A stretch of 64,000 nucleotides of DNA, taken from the NCBI GenBank assembly GCA_964406035.1, contig CAYOQB010000003.1, positions 1-64,000 of the forward strand, in the 5' to 3' direction. The stretch is from JAIEPW01 sp964406035 (GTDB lineage Bacteria; Acidobacteriota; Terriglobia; Bryobacterales; Bryobacteraceae). This document shows, one piece after another, positions 25,122 through 33,963 of the stretch; the first letter of the stretch is position 1; every line of letters begins with the position of its first letter. The position numbers and the translations under genes were made by a program. Below the pieces are notes generated by a model. That model did no database searches, was not told the origin of the DNA, and saw nothing but the letters and a program-made list of their open reading frames with translations.

Positions 25122-25855
25122 AGATTCTCCGTGTTCTCCAATCTCCAGCCGAATACGCCGCTAAACGACGCCTTCAGCGCCTGAATCACTTCCTCCCGCG
25201 ACGCTTCACAGCCCAGCGCGCGCAGGGAAGTAACCGGCTTTGTCAATCCGCACGGCACAATGTGCCGGTAATAATCCAAATCCGTCGAAACGTTCAATGC
25301 GAACCCGTGCGTGCTCACCCAGCGGCTCAGGTGAACGCCGATCGCGGCGATCTTGCCCGCTCCGGTCCACACCCCCGTCTCGCCCTTGTGCGGCGATCGC
25401 TCCGCCCGGATCCTGAAGCCCGCCAGGGCTTCGATCAGCGCCTGTTCGATGCCCCGCACATAAGCTCCCACGTCCCGCTTCCATTCTCTCAGATCGATGA
25501 TGGGGTAACCCACAACCTGCCCCGGCCCGTGGTAGGTGACATCGCCCCCGCGGTCGGTTTCGTGCACCTCGATACCCAGCCGATCCAGGAGCGCTAGCGG
25601 CGCAAGCACATTGCCTTCCCGCGCGTTGCGCCCCAGGGTGATCACGTGCGGATGCTCCACCACCAGGAACTGATCGGGAATCTCGCCCAGCTTGCGCCGC
25701 TGCTCCAGCGTTTTCTGGAGATCGTAGGCGACAGCCCAGCGCATCAGCCCCAGATCGCGGAAATGGCACGGCCGCTGCGCGAGCGAATCGCGTGCGGCGG
25801 CAGCCATCTCGTCCGGCAGGGTCATGGGATCAGCGGGCGGGCAGGACCGGCTCAA
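25118..25855 (-). CDS. lipB: Octanoyl-[ACP]:protein N-octanoyltransferase
   Basis: The protein has up to 245 residues. The LipB signature is complete: VEHPHVITLGRNA, RGGDVTYHGPGQ, the lysine in KIAAIGVHLSRWVSTHGFALN, and the nucleophilic cysteine in HIVPCGL. It transfers octanoate from acyl carrier protein to lipoyl domains, the first step in lipoylating the E2 encoded next to it. The longest frame begins at a TTG that overlaps the lpd stop (TTGA); an ATG 10 codons later (25825) is an alternative. The 3' end overlaps the E2 gene as ATGA. Confidence 0.94.
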   Translation of the reverse strand: MSRSCPPADPMTLPDEMAAAARDSLAQRPCHFRDLGLMRWAVAYDLQKTLEQRRKLGEIPDQFLVVEHPHVITLGRNAREGNVLAPLALLDRLGIEVHETDRGGDVTYHGPGQVVGYPIIDLREWKRDVGAYVRGIEQALIEALAGFRIRAERSPHKGETGVWTGAGKIAAIGVHLSRWVSTHGFALNVSTDLDYYRHIVPCGLTKPVTSLRALGCEASREEVIQALKASFSGVFGWRLENTENL

Positions 25856-27243
25856 ATATTGATCGCCAGCCCGTGTACGTTGTTGAATGCTTCGCCCACG
25901 GTCTCGTACAGCGTGGGGTGCGCGTGGATGGAGCGCATCATTACGTCCACCGTGGCCTCGGCGTCCATCGCGGTAACCGCTTCGCCGATCAGTTCGTAAG
26001 CCTCGGGTCCAATGATGTGCACGCCCAGAATTTCGCCGAACTCGTTGTCGGCGACGATCTTCACAAAGCCGTCGTGGCTGTCCAGAATCGAAGCCTTGGA
26101 GTTCGCCAGGAAGGGGAACTTGCCGACCTTAACGTCGTAGCCCAGCTCACGAGCCTGCTTCTCGGTCAGCCCTACCGAGCCGATGCCCGGTTCCGTATAC
26201 GTCGCTCCGGGGATTCGCGACTTGTTGATCGGATGCACCGGCTTGCCGGCGATATGATCCACGGCCACCATGCCCTCGGCGGTGGCGACGTGCGCCAGTT
26301 GGGGCGTTCCGGCGACGATGTCGCCGATGGCGTATACTCCAGGCTCGCCGGTACGCTGGTTCGCATCCACGACCACGAAGCCCCGATCCAGGGCGACCTT
26401 CGTGCCCTCCAGTCCGAGGTTCTCCGTGTTCGGCTTGCGGCCGATGGCCACCAGCAGGCACTCCGCTTCCATCGTCTCCGTCTTGCCGTTGCCGAAAGTC
26501 ACGTCCAGGGCGATCCCGCTGGCGGTTTCACGCACGTTGGACGCCTTGGAGTTGGTTTCGACGCGGATGCCCTGCTTTTTGAACACGCGCTCCAGTTCCT
26601 TGGAGATCTCCTCGTCCTCCACCGGCACAATGCGCGGCATCATCTCGATTACCGTGCACTTCGTGCCGAAACGGTTGTACATGTTGGCGAACTCGACGCC
26701 AACCGCTCCCGCGCCCAGCACCAGCATGGACTCGGGGACCTCGGTCAGGTTCAGAATCTCGATGTTGGTCAGGATGCGACCGCCGGGCTGCAGTCCCGGC
26801 AGCATCCGCGCTTCCGAACCGGTCGCTAGGATAACGTTCTTGCCTTCCAGGGTTTGCTTGCCTTGCTCCCCGGTTACTTCGACGCGTCCGGGTCCGGCCA
26901 GCCGGCCAAAACCCTTGACAACGTCAACCTTATTCTTCTTCATCAGGAAGTCGACGCCCTTGGCCTTCTTGGCGACAATCCCGTCCTTATTTGCCTTTGC
27001 GCCCTTCAATTCGAAGCGCGGGTTGTCACAGTGGATTCCCTGCGATGCGCCGTGCTTCATGTACTCCCACACACCGGCGGTGTGCAGCAGCGCCTTGGTG
27101 GGAACGCAGCCGACATGCAGGCACACGCCGCCCAGCTTCGGGTCCTTTTCAATCACGGCTGTTTTCAGGCCGTACTGCGCCGCTCGAACGGCCGTGGAGT
27201 AACCTCCGGGGCCGCTCCCGATTACGATCACATCGTATGTCAT
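25852..27243 (-). CDS. lpdA: Dihydrolipoyl dehydrogenase (E3)
   Basis: The protein has 463 residues from ATG 27243 (MTYDVIVIGSGPGGYSTA), chosen because the FAD-binding GxGxxG begins right after; eight extra residues upstream are possible. The redox-active disulfide is Cys41-Cys46 in GGVCLHVGCVPTK. The NAD fold shows VLGAGAVGVEFA, a second FAD contact is VYAIGDIV, and the C-terminal base is in SIHAHPTLYE. It reoxidises dihydrolipoamide on E2 with NAD+. It is the first gene of the lpd-lipB-E2 unit, 70 bases after the M13 gene. Confidence 0.95.
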   Translation of the reverse strand: MTYDVIVIGSGPGGYSTAVRAAQYGLKTAVIEKDPKLGGVCLHVGCVPTKALLHTAGVWEYMKHGASQGIHCDNPRFELKGAKANKDGIVAKKAKGVDFLMKKNKVDVVKGFGRLAGPGRVEVTGEQGKQTLEGKNVILATGSEARMLPGLQPGGRILTNIEILNLTEVPESMLVLGAGAVGVEFANMYNRFGTKCTVIEMMPRIVPVEDEEISKELERVFKKQGIRVETNSKASNVRETASGIALDVTFGNGKTETMEAECLLVAIGRKPNTENLGLEGTKVALDRGFVVVDANQRTGEPGVYAIGDIVAGTPQLAHVATAEGMVAVDHIAGKPVHPINKSRIPGATYTEPGIGSVGLTEKQARELGYDVKVGKFPFLANSKASILDSHDGFVKIVADNEFGEILGVHIIGPEAYELIGEAVTAMDAEATVDVMMRSIHAHPTLYETVGEAFNNVHGLAINI

Positions 27244-27313
27244 GGGGGTGAACTTCCAGTCTACCATTGGGATGCGCGGGGAACGGGAAAGTCGCAGGGC
27301 GCGCGACCGCCCC

Positions 27314-29128
27314 TCACCACACCCGGCACGCGGGACCCGAGCTTAACGGCAGCCCCGCCCCGCACGCGAATACCTTTCGGAATTCCGGCAGGTTGGACAC
27401 GCCGGTGTTGACCCGCCGCCGCGCCGGCGTGAACGGACGCATGCGAGCCCGCTCCCGCGCCGCGACCTCCAGTTCGGCCTCGCACCAGGTCTGCGCCCAG
27501 GCCAGCAGGAAGCGCTGATCGCCGGTGAAGCCGCCGATCCGGCCGGGCGCCTTCGGCCGAGCGATCCAGGCGAACAGCAGTCCGGCCTGATCGGCCACAT
27601 CGTCCGGCAGCGTTTCGCGAGTGCCCATCTGCTTCTCCAGGCACTCCGTCGCGGCCGGAACCGGCTCGATCAGCTTCGACAGCTCGCGCGCGATCAGCGC
27701 GCCGGCCGATCCGTAACTCCCCGGTCCGGACCCGGAGTAGAACGGCGGCTGCAGCAACCCCGCGGCGAACACCAGCGTGTTCGTTTCCGGATCGTAGGCG
27801 GCATCGGGCGCCGCCGCCGGGATCGCCGGAGGCTCGGGTTGGCGCGTGCCGCCGATCCGGCGCAAATCCCGCCGCCAGTCGGATTCGTTGGCGCGCAGCA
27901 GGTTACCCAACGCATCCGCGCGGCTGATCGCGAAGTCGTCATCGGGCGCGGCGGCGGACTTCCCGATCCGGAATTGCAGCGATGCCAGGCGACGCCGGGA
28001 TTCGGCGCGAGCCTCTTCCGAGAGCCAGCCAAATTCCGGAACCCTCGCGTCCAGCGCGGCGGCGATCTCCCGCGCCATCCGCGATGCGTGCGCCGCGTCC
28101 GGCAGCGCCTTCGCCAGGAACAGCCGGTCCGTCGCTTCCGGCAACTGCCGTTCCACCAGGCCGGCGCAGCGTTTCCAGCGGGGCATCAACTCCCGCTCGC
28201 CCAGCAGCGTCCGACCGTAGAACGCGAAACTCTCCTGGTCGAATCTCGCCGGCAGCAGCGACGCCGAATCCCGCAGCAACGCCCATGCGAAGTAGGCTCG
28301 CCATGCCTCCATCCCGGTCTCGAGAAGCAGGCGGTTGATCTGCCTGACGAACCCCGGCACGGAGATGTTCACGGTTTCGAACGGAGGCGCGCCGGCGGCC
28401 TTCAAGTACGCCTCGAAGTTGAACTCCGGCGCCAGCGCGAAGGCCTCCTGACGGGGCATGGGGTTGTAGATCCGAGCCGGATCCTGGCGCGATGCTTCAT
28501 CCAGCGAAGCCTGCGCCAGCGCTGCTTCCAATCGCACCACGGCCCGGGCCAGCGTCGCGCCCTGCGCCACCGTCACCCCGCCCAGCAGCAGCATCCGCTC
28601 CACGTGAGCCTCGTAGCTGGTGGTCAGGCGGGTGTCCTGAAAATAAGCGCGGCGATCCGGAAGCCCCAGCCCGCCTTGATCGATCACCGCGTTAGTCCGG
28701 GCGGCGTCGTGCAGGTCGGGCTCGCTGCCGAAGCCGAACAGGGCATTGACCCCCGCGATGTGCAAAGCCGCCAGCAAAGACGGAATTTCGCGGCGATCCT
28801 TCAGCTCACGTATCCGCTGCAGCAGCGGAGCGATGGCGTTGAGGCCGTTGCTTTCGATTGCCGCCTGATCCATGCACGAGGCGTAATAGGTCCCGCCGCG
28901 CCCGGTGTCTTTCTCCAGTTGCGATCGCAGCAGCGCCAGATTACGCTCGCGAGCCTCATCGAATCGCGACCAGCGGGTACGGCCGCCGGTCAGTTGCGTG
29001 TTGCGAATCCAGCCGCCGCAGGCGAACTGATAGAAATCCGCGCAGGGGTCCGCCGCGCGATCGATCCATTTCAGCTCCTGCGCCGCCAGGCAGCACGGCA
29101 GAATCAGGAAACGGAGCAGCCGGTGCAT
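27314..29128 (-). CDS. M13 (neprilysin-like) peptidase homologue with lost zinc site
   Basis: The protein has 604 residues with a short signal peptide (HRLLRFLILPCCLAAQ). M13 features are clear: DPCADFYQFACGGWIRN at the N-terminus, AAYDPETNTLVFAAGLLQPPFY before the active site (positions about 443-464) and a terminal CRVW. The zinc motif HExxH that should follow reads R481-E-L-S-K485. The distal glutamate of ENxxD is Asp509 in LPDDVAD. All three metal ligands are therefore replaced, and peptidase activity is not expected. The frame is intact over the full length, so this looks like a kept pseudoenzyme rather than decay. A TACACT -10-like element lies 8 bases before the ATG. Confidence 0.88.
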   Translation of the reverse strand: MHRLLRFLILPCCLAAQELKWIDRAADPCADFYQFACGGWIRNTQLTGGRTRWSRFDEARERNLALLRSQLEKDTGRGGTYYASCMDQAAIESNGLNAIAPLLQRIRELKDRREIPSLLAALHIAGVNALFGFGSEPDLHDAARTNAVIDQGGLGLPDRRAYFQDTRLTTSYEAHVERMLLLGGVTVAQGATLARAVVRLEAALAQASLDEASRQDPARIYNPMPRQEAFALAPEFNFEAYLKAAGAPPFETVNISVPGFVRQINRLLLETGMEAWRAYFAWALLRDSASLLPARFDQESFAFYGRTLLGERELMPRWKRCAGLVERQLPEATDRLFLAKALPDAAHASRMAREIAAALDARVPEFGWLSEEARAESRRRLASLQFRIGKSAAAPDDDFAISRADALGNLLRANESDWRRDLRRIGGTRQPEPPAIPAAAPDAAYDPETNTLVFAAGLLQPPFYSGSGPGSYGSAGALIARELSKLIEPVPAATECLEKQMGTRETLPDDVADQAGLLFAWIARPKAPGRIGGFTGDQRFLLAWAQTWCEAELEVAARERARMRPFTPARRRVNTGVSNLPEFRKVFACGAGLPLSSGPACRVW

Positions 29129-29136
29129 TCCAGCTC

Positions 29137-29142
29137 AGTGTA
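29137..29142 (-). promoter_or_regulatory. -10-like hexamer TACACT before the M13 homologue
   Basis: TACACT on the minus strand ends 8 bases before the ATG at 29128. The same hexamer precedes the genes starting at 33955 and 40576. Confidence 0.45.
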
Positions 29143-29236
29143 AAACGGACGGGAATCAGCGAACCTTCGGCGTTGCAATGCGTTTCTTTCTTAGCTGCGT
29201 CCGACAATGATAGACTCCGGCCAGCAGGTAAACAGC

Positions 29237-29255
29237 GTGTCCCATTTTCGGACAC
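29237..29255. promoter_or_regulatory. Palindrome GTGTCC-N7-GGACAC in the divergent region
   Basis: A perfect 6-bp inverted repeat with a 7-base spacer lies between the divergent M13 homologue and the receiver-PP2C gene, about 80-95 bases before the latter's start. Its size suits a dimeric regulator. No known consensus is claimed. Confidence 0.4.
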
Positions 29256-29332
29256 CTTGCGGCTCGCGTCTTGTTGGAGCGAAACGAGATACTGATGGCG
29301 AAGGGTTTGCAGTCCATACCAGTGTGGAGCAC

Positions 29333-30499
29333 ATGTCCGGATCGGCTGCGATGACAGAAACTTTGCGTGCGGAGCCGCTTCGGGTACTGGTGTGCGACGA
29401 CCAGATCGATGTGCGGGAGGCCTTGCGCCTGATGTTGAAAGGCGCGGGTTACAAGGCGGAAACCGCGGAATCTCCGGCCGCCGCGCTGGTCGCGGTGGAT
29501 CGCCAGCAGTTCGACGCGATCCTGATCGACATGAACTACTCCCGCGACACCACCTCCGGCGAGGAAGGGTTGCAGTTGCTGAAGGACCTGCTGGAGCGCG
29601 AGGTGGAAGCGCCGGTGATCGTGATGACCGCGTGGTCCAGCGTGGACCTCGCGGTGGAGGCCATGCGCCGCGGCGCGGCCGACTTCGTGCAGAAGCCGTG
29701 GGACAACGCCCGGCTGCTGAACACCGTCTACAAGCAGGCGCAGCAGGCCGCGGATCGCACCCGGGCGGAGAAGGAGCGCAAGTCCGAACTCGACCTGGCG
29801 CGTCATGTGCAGCAGCGCCTGCTGCCGCAGAAGTTCCGCGAGCTGGAGACGCTGGCCTACAGCGGGCGCTGCATCCCGGCGCAGCAGGTAGGCGGCGATT
29901 ACTTCGATTTCTTCGACTTCGGCGCGGACCAGTTAGGCTTCGTACTGGCCGATGTCTCCGGCAAGGGGATCGCGGGCGCGATGCTGATGGCCAACTTGCA
30001 GGCCACTTTCCGCAGCCAGAGCGCGCTGGCGGTGCGGAATCCGGTGGCGATGCTGGAGAGCGTCCACAAGCTGTTCTACGCCTCCACCCCGACGCAGTTC
30101 TTCGTCACGCTGTTCTTCGGCATTTATGACGACCAGCGGCGGGAGCTGCGCTACGTGAACTGCGGGCATCCCGCCGCCCTGCTGGCGCGCGGCGACGGGA
30201 CGCTGGAGAAGCTGGAGGCCGGCGCGTTGCCGCTGGCCATCTTCGAGGAGTGGAGCGGCGTCGAAGGCAAGGTGGCGATCGGCGCGGGCGACACGCTGCT
30301 CGCGTTCTCCGACGGCGCGATGGAAGCCGGCATCGAGGACGGCAAGGAACTGGGCGAGGAAGGCCTGGCGGGCGTCCTGCAAGCGCACGCGCGCGAGCCG
30401 GTGGAGGCAGTGATCGACGGCGTCATCCGCGCCGCCAACGCCATCAGCCACGATCATCTCGCCGACGACCTGACCCTGATCGCCTTACGCGGCCTGTAG
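29333..30499 (+). CDS. Response regulator with SpoIIE-type PP2C phosphatase output
   Basis: The protein has 388 residues from ATG 29333, supported by GGAG 4-8 bases upstream; ATG 29351 is an alternative. The receiver domain (about 15-135) has the acidic pair in VLVCDDQ, the phosphorylated Asp in ILIDMNYSRD, Thr in VMTAWSS and Lys in VQKPWDN. The insert NYSRDTTSGEEG after the phospho-Asp is unusual in length. A coiled-coil linker (about 140-165, ELDLARHVQQRLLPQ) leads to a PP2C/SpoIIE domain with VGGDYFDFF, LADVSGKGIAGAM and SDGAMEAG holding metal-binding aspartates. It likely dephosphorylates an anti-sigma-factor antagonist. No such partner gene is adjacent. It overlaps the convergent DinB gene by 15 bases. 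Confidence 0.92.
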   Translation: MSGSAAMTETLRAEPLRVLVCDDQIDVREALRLMLKGAGYKAETAESPAAALVAVDRQQFDAILIDMNYSRDTTSGEEGLQLLKDLLEREVEAPVIVMTAWSSVDLAVEAMRRGAADFVQKPWDNARLLNTVYKQAQQAADRTRAEKERKSELDLARHVQQRLLPQKFRELETLAYSGRCIPAQQVGGDYFDFFDFGADQLGFVLADVSGKGIAGAMLMANLQATFRSQSALAVRNPVAMLESVHKLFYASTPTQFFVTLFFGIYDDQRRELRYVNCGHPAALLARGDGTLEKLEAGALPLAIFEEWSGVEGKVAIGAGDTLLAFSDGAMEAGIEDGKELGEEGLAGVLQAHAREPVEAVIDGVIRAANAISHDHLADDLTLIALRGL

Positions 30500-30973
30500 C
30501 GCCGCTTCCAACTGCCGGATGTGGTTCTGGTCGTGCCCGGCCATGGTTTCCATGATGGTGCCGAGCTTCATGGTGCCCCGCTCAGGATGCGTAACCGGCT
30601 TCGCCATCTGGTCCGGCGTCAGTGATTTCAGCAGGCACAGATTCCAGTTGCGCAGCGCGGCGAACGCGGCCAGCGCGGCGGCGGCGTCACCCGTGGCATA
30701 CCACTCCGCCCAGCGCGCCTGATCGAATGGCTGGATCACGTGATGATCCTCGGCCAATCCCTGCCGCAGCCGGAAGGCGAAGGCAATCTCGCAATCGGCC
30801 AGGTGGCAGATGATCTGCGCCGGGCTCCACTTGCCGGGCGCGAGGGGCACGCCGGCCCGGTCGCCCAACTGCGCCAGAAGGTCCGTCAACTTCGCCGGGG
30901 TGGCGGCGATGGAATCGATGGGATTCCCGCCGCCGACAAACGCGGCGTAGGGGTTCAATGCGGTGGTGGCCAT
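30485..30973 (-). CDS. DinB-like four-helix bundle metalloprotein
   Basis: The protein has 162 residues from ATG 30973. The DinB/YfiT fold is indicated by WSPAQIICHLADCEIAFAFRLRQ with one metal-ligand His and GTIMETMAGHDQNHIRQLEAAL with two more near the C-terminus. Relatives bind divalent metal, and some act as thiol-dependent transferases; function here is unknown. The start codon lies 4 bases beyond the stop of the upstream ADOP permease, so the two may be co-transcribed. An upstream in-frame start inside the permease gene is less likely. Confidence 0.82.
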   Translation of the reverse strand: MATTALNPYAAFVGGGNPIDSIAATPAKLTDLLAQLGDRAGVPLAPGKWSPAQIICHLADCEIAFAFRLRQGLAEDHHVIQPFDQARWAEWYATGDAAAALAAFAALRNWNLCLLKSLTPDQMAKPVTHPERGTMKLGTIMETMAGHDQNHIRQLEAALQAA

Positions 30974-30977
30974 GCAT

Positions 30978-33356
30978 CTAGTCTGCACGCAAGACGGTCA
31001 TCGGGTCCACCCGCGAGGCGCGAATTGCCGGAATTTGTGAGGCGAGAAGCGCCAAAATCGCGGCAGCCAGCCCGCTGGCGGCGAACACGGCCGGGTCCCA
31101 CGGGCTGGCGCCGTGCAGGAAGGAGCCAAGCAGCCGTCCCGCCGCCGCCGCGCAGGCGAGGCCGAGGGCGATGCCCCACACCGTGGTTCGCAGCGATGCC
31201 AGCAGCACTTCCTTCCGGATGGTCGCCGCGTCAGCGCCCACGGCCATGCGGATTCCGAACTCGCGGCGGCGGCGCGCCACTCCATGCGACACCACGCCGA
31301 ACAGCCCCGCGAAGGCGAGCAAGATGCCCAGCGCCGCCAGCCCGCCCGCGATCTGCGCCGGCATCCAGTCCCAGTACAGCGAATCGCGGACGTGTTCCTT
31401 CAGGGAAGTTTCACTAGACAGGCTGGCCTTAGGATCGATTTCGCGCAGCGCGCGGCGGATGGCCGCCAGCGTTCCCAGCGGTTCCCCCGCGGTCTCCACC
31501 AGCAGCGTGAAATCCTCGGAGGGCGATTGCGCGAACGGGAAGTACAGGAAGGGCTGCGCCTGCTCGTGCAGCCGGTTCACGGGGGCGTCGGCGCACAGCC
31601 CGACGATCTGAACGTCCTTGTCGCGAATGCGGATCACCCGGCCCACCGGATCCGCGGCGCCGAAGAATCGCTGGGCAAAGGCGCGGGTAGCGATCGCCAC
31701 CGGAGGCGAACTCTCGTTGTCCCGCGCGGTGAAGGCGCGCCCTCGCTCCAGGCCCAGGTTCATCATCGAAAAGTAGCCGGGCGACACCTGGTTGAACTTC
31801 ACGGGAACCGCTTCGGACTGTCCGGGGAGGATCACGTCGCGGCTGGCGCCGCCGCCCCAGCCGGCCATCGGGATCCGGCGCGCATAGCTGACCGCCTTTA
31901 CGCCGGGCAGCTCCCGCACTTTCTCGGATGCCAGATCCAGAAGCTGCACGCGGGTGAGATCCTCGCGGGGGAAATAGCCCAGCGTGATCAGCAGGTTCTT
32001 GTTCTGCGCCAGCCCGGTGGGCTTGCGGCTGGAGTAGTCCAGGCTGCGCCACAGCAGTCCCGCGCCGGTCAGCAGCACAACGGAGAGCGCGATCTCGCCG
32101 ATCACCAGAAGACGCGATCCCGCCAGGCGCGCGGATCCGCCGCCCGAGCTGCGCAGCACGCTGGTGATCTCCACTCGCGAGGAGCGCAGCGCCGGTGCGA
32201 TGGCAAACAGCATGGTGGCCGCCACCGTGATCGCCACCGTGAACGCCACCACGCGGCGGTCCAGCAGGACATCGAAGCCGACCCATGAAGGGCCGGGCGG
32301 CATCAGCACCGGCGACAGCTCGATCAGCCAGGCGGTGAGCAGCAGTCCGAGCGCGGCGGCGGCGGCGGCCAGCAGCGATCCTTCGAGCAGCGACTGCCGG
32401 ATCAACCTCCACCGGCCCGCGCCCACCGCCTGGCGGATCGCCAGCTCGCGGGAGCGCGCTTCACCTTGCGCCAGCAGCAGCGTGGCTACGTTGGCGCAGG
32501 CGATCAGCAGCACAATGGCGATGGGGGCCAGAATCAGCAGCGTTCGGCCGCCGGCCGTGGTTTCGAGGGGCCTCACCAGGAACTTCGTCAGGCGGTTCGT
32601 GTCGGGATAGGCCGCCGCCAGCCGCGCGGCGACGGTATCGGCCTGCGCGCGCACTTCGCTCACCGCCACGCCCGGACGCATCCGCCCGATCGCCTCGAAA
32701 TGCCGCGCCCGGCGGCTTTCGAAATCGGCGGCGCCGCCAATCCGCGACCAGGAAACACGCGGCATCCAGATCTCCAGCGACATGCCGCGATCGAAGCCGC
32801 GAAACTCCCGGGGAAGCACTCCCACGACCCTGAACTGATCGTTCATCAGCCGGATGACCCTGCCGAGTGCCGCGGGATCGCCCTGAAACCGGCGCTGCCA
32901 CAAGCCGTGGCTGAGAATCACCGGAGGTTCCGCCAGGCGCGCGTCCTCGGCTCTGTCGAACAATCTGCCGCGGCCTGCGCGCACGCCGGCGACATCGAAA
33001 AAGTTATCGGAAACGACTGCTACGGAAAGCGATTCTTCAAGCTCACCCAGGTGCAGTACGGTGCCGCGGCGGCTGATGGCGGCAACACCCTCGAGCGCGG
33101 CGACGTCACGCTGCAGATCGAGGTAATCGGGAAACGAGATCACTTCGCCGCGGCCGGAAGCGGGGTCGCGCACCACTTCCACCATCCGTTCCGGATCGGT
33201 GACGGCGAGCGGACGCAGGAACATCGCGTCCACCAGACTGAACACGGTGGAATTCGCGGCGATCCCCAGCGCAAGAGAGATAACGGCAAGCGCGGTGATG
33301 CCCTTGCGGGCGAGCAGTGTGCGCATTGCGTAGCGAAGATCGGGCCAGAGGTTCAT
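30978..33356 (-). CDS. ADOP-type (MacB/FtsX-like) ABC permease, orphan
   Basis: The protein has 792 residues. It opens with the typical DLRYAMRTLLARKGITALAVISLALGIAANSTVFSLVDA, of which residues 1-20 are cytoplasmic and about 21-42 are membrane helix. A large periplasmic MacB_PCD domain (about 45-260) comes next, then an FtsX four-helix block (about 275-410), a second periplasmic domain, and a final FtsX block with GVARRRREFGIRMAVGA. This duplicated layout is characteristic of permeases expanded in Acidobacteria. No ABC ATPase gene accompanies it. A GGAGGGG ribosome site precedes the ATG. Role unknown; possibly export of a peptide or lipid with a distant ATPase. Confidence 0.9.
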   Translation of the reverse strand: MNLWPDLRYAMRTLLARKGITALAVISLALGIAANSTVFSLVDAMFLRPLAVTDPERMVEVVRDPASGRGEVISFPDYLDLQRDVAALEGVAAISRRGTVLHLGELEESLSVAVVSDNFFDVAGVRAGRGRLFDRAEDARLAEPPVILSHGLWQRRFQGDPAALGRVIRLMNDQFRVVGVLPREFRGFDRGMSLEIWMPRVSWSRIGGAADFESRRARHFEAIGRMRPGVAVSEVRAQADTVAARLAAAYPDTNRLTKFLVRPLETTAGGRTLLILAPIAIVLLIACANVATLLLAQGEARSRELAIRQAVGAGRWRLIRQSLLEGSLLAAAAAALGLLLTAWLIELSPVLMPPGPSWVGFDVLLDRRVVAFTVAITVAATMLFAIAPALRSSRVEITSVLRSSGGGSARLAGSRLLVIGEIALSVVLLTGAGLLWRSLDYSSRKPTGLAQNKNLLITLGYFPREDLTRVQLLDLASEKVRELPGVKAVSYARRIPMAGWGGGASRDVILPGQSEAVPVKFNQVSPGYFSMMNLGLERGRAFTARDNESSPPVAIATRAFAQRFFGAADPVGRVIRIRDKDVQIVGLCADAPVNRLHEQAQPFLYFPFAQSPSEDFTLLVETAGEPLGTLAAIRRALREIDPKASLSSETSLKEHVRDSLYWDWMPAQIAGGLAALGILLAFAGLFGVVSHGVARRRREFGIRMAVGADAATIRKEVLLASLRTTVWGIALGLACAAAAGRLLGSFLHGASPWDPAVFAASGLAAAILALLASQIPAIRASRVDPMTVLRAD

Positions 33357-33400
33357 TTGTACCCCTCCGCCTGTAGCATACCTCCGCGATGCAGCCTTGG

Positions 33401-33955
33401 TTACGGCTTCATGGTCACCAAAACCCGGCCGGGAACCAGACGGATTTGCCGGATGTTGTAGTCCAAATCAAACGGCTGGTTGATCTTCGCCTGCGGAAAC
33501 AACGACAGGAAAAATGTGTCCACCAGGAAGTTCAAAACCGCGCCGCTCGCCGGGACGCGGGAGATCACCACCCGGTCCAGACGCACGGTAGCGCGCCCAT
33601 TCTCCGACTGCAGCGAGACGTTCACCTGCAGGGGACGCTCTCCGCTGATGAGACGCTCGATGGTCCAGTGATACTGCACTCCTCGGGCGTGCTGCATGTT
33701 CAGGAAGTCGACCATCGCGTTCCCTTGCGCCGTTCCCGAACCCACCGTCACCCGCTGGCCTCGAATCCCCGCCGGAACCCAGAGCGGCACGTGCACTTTT
33801 GCAAAAGCAGTGATTTCGTCCTGGCTGAACGCGATCGTCGAGCCTGGAGCCGCCCGGCCTTCGGCAATCGCCTTCTGTTTATGGCGCGCGGACTTGTAAA
33901 CAGCATCCTGCCCCAACAAAGTTGCCGCCGCAAGCAGGAAAATCAGGCCGCGCAT
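33401..33955 (-). CDS. Secreted protein of unknown function
   Basis: The protein has 184 residues with a signal peptide (MRGLIFLLAAATLLGQDAVY). The mature part is beta-rich, with SQDEITAFAKVHVPLWV, GQRVTVGSGTAQGNAMVDFLN, QVNVSLQSENGRATVRLDRVVISRVP (listed in two pieces by position, about 120-145) and a C-terminal IRLVPGRVLVTM. The pattern of amphipathic strands recalls periplasmic lipid-binding folds, but I cannot assign a family. It diverges from the S9 gene with only 25 bases between start codons. It is separated from the ADOP permease downstream by 44 bases and may share its transcript. Confidence 0.7.
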   Translation of the reverse strand: MRGLIFLLAAATLLGQDAVYKSARHKQKAIAEGRAAPGSTIAFSQDEITAFAKVHVPLWVPAGIRGQRVTVGSGTAQGNAMVDFLNMQHARGVQYHWTIERLISGERPLQVNVSLQSENGRATVRLDRVVISRVPASGAVLNFLVDTFFLSLFPQAKINQPFDLDYNIRQIRLVPGRVLVTMKP

Positions 33956-33963
33956 ATACCTTC

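Noticed and set aside
23469..25184. 571-codon open frame on the plus strand opposite the E2 gene
   Set aside because: It is rich in Arg/Gly/His as expected for antisense of a Pro/Ala-rich GC-rich gene, and the minus strand encodes a complete E2.
29250..29263. Sigma-54 type -24/-12 promoter before the receiver-PP2C gene
   Set aside because: A GG and GC at the right distance occur, but the rest of the TGGCAC and TTGC elements do not match.
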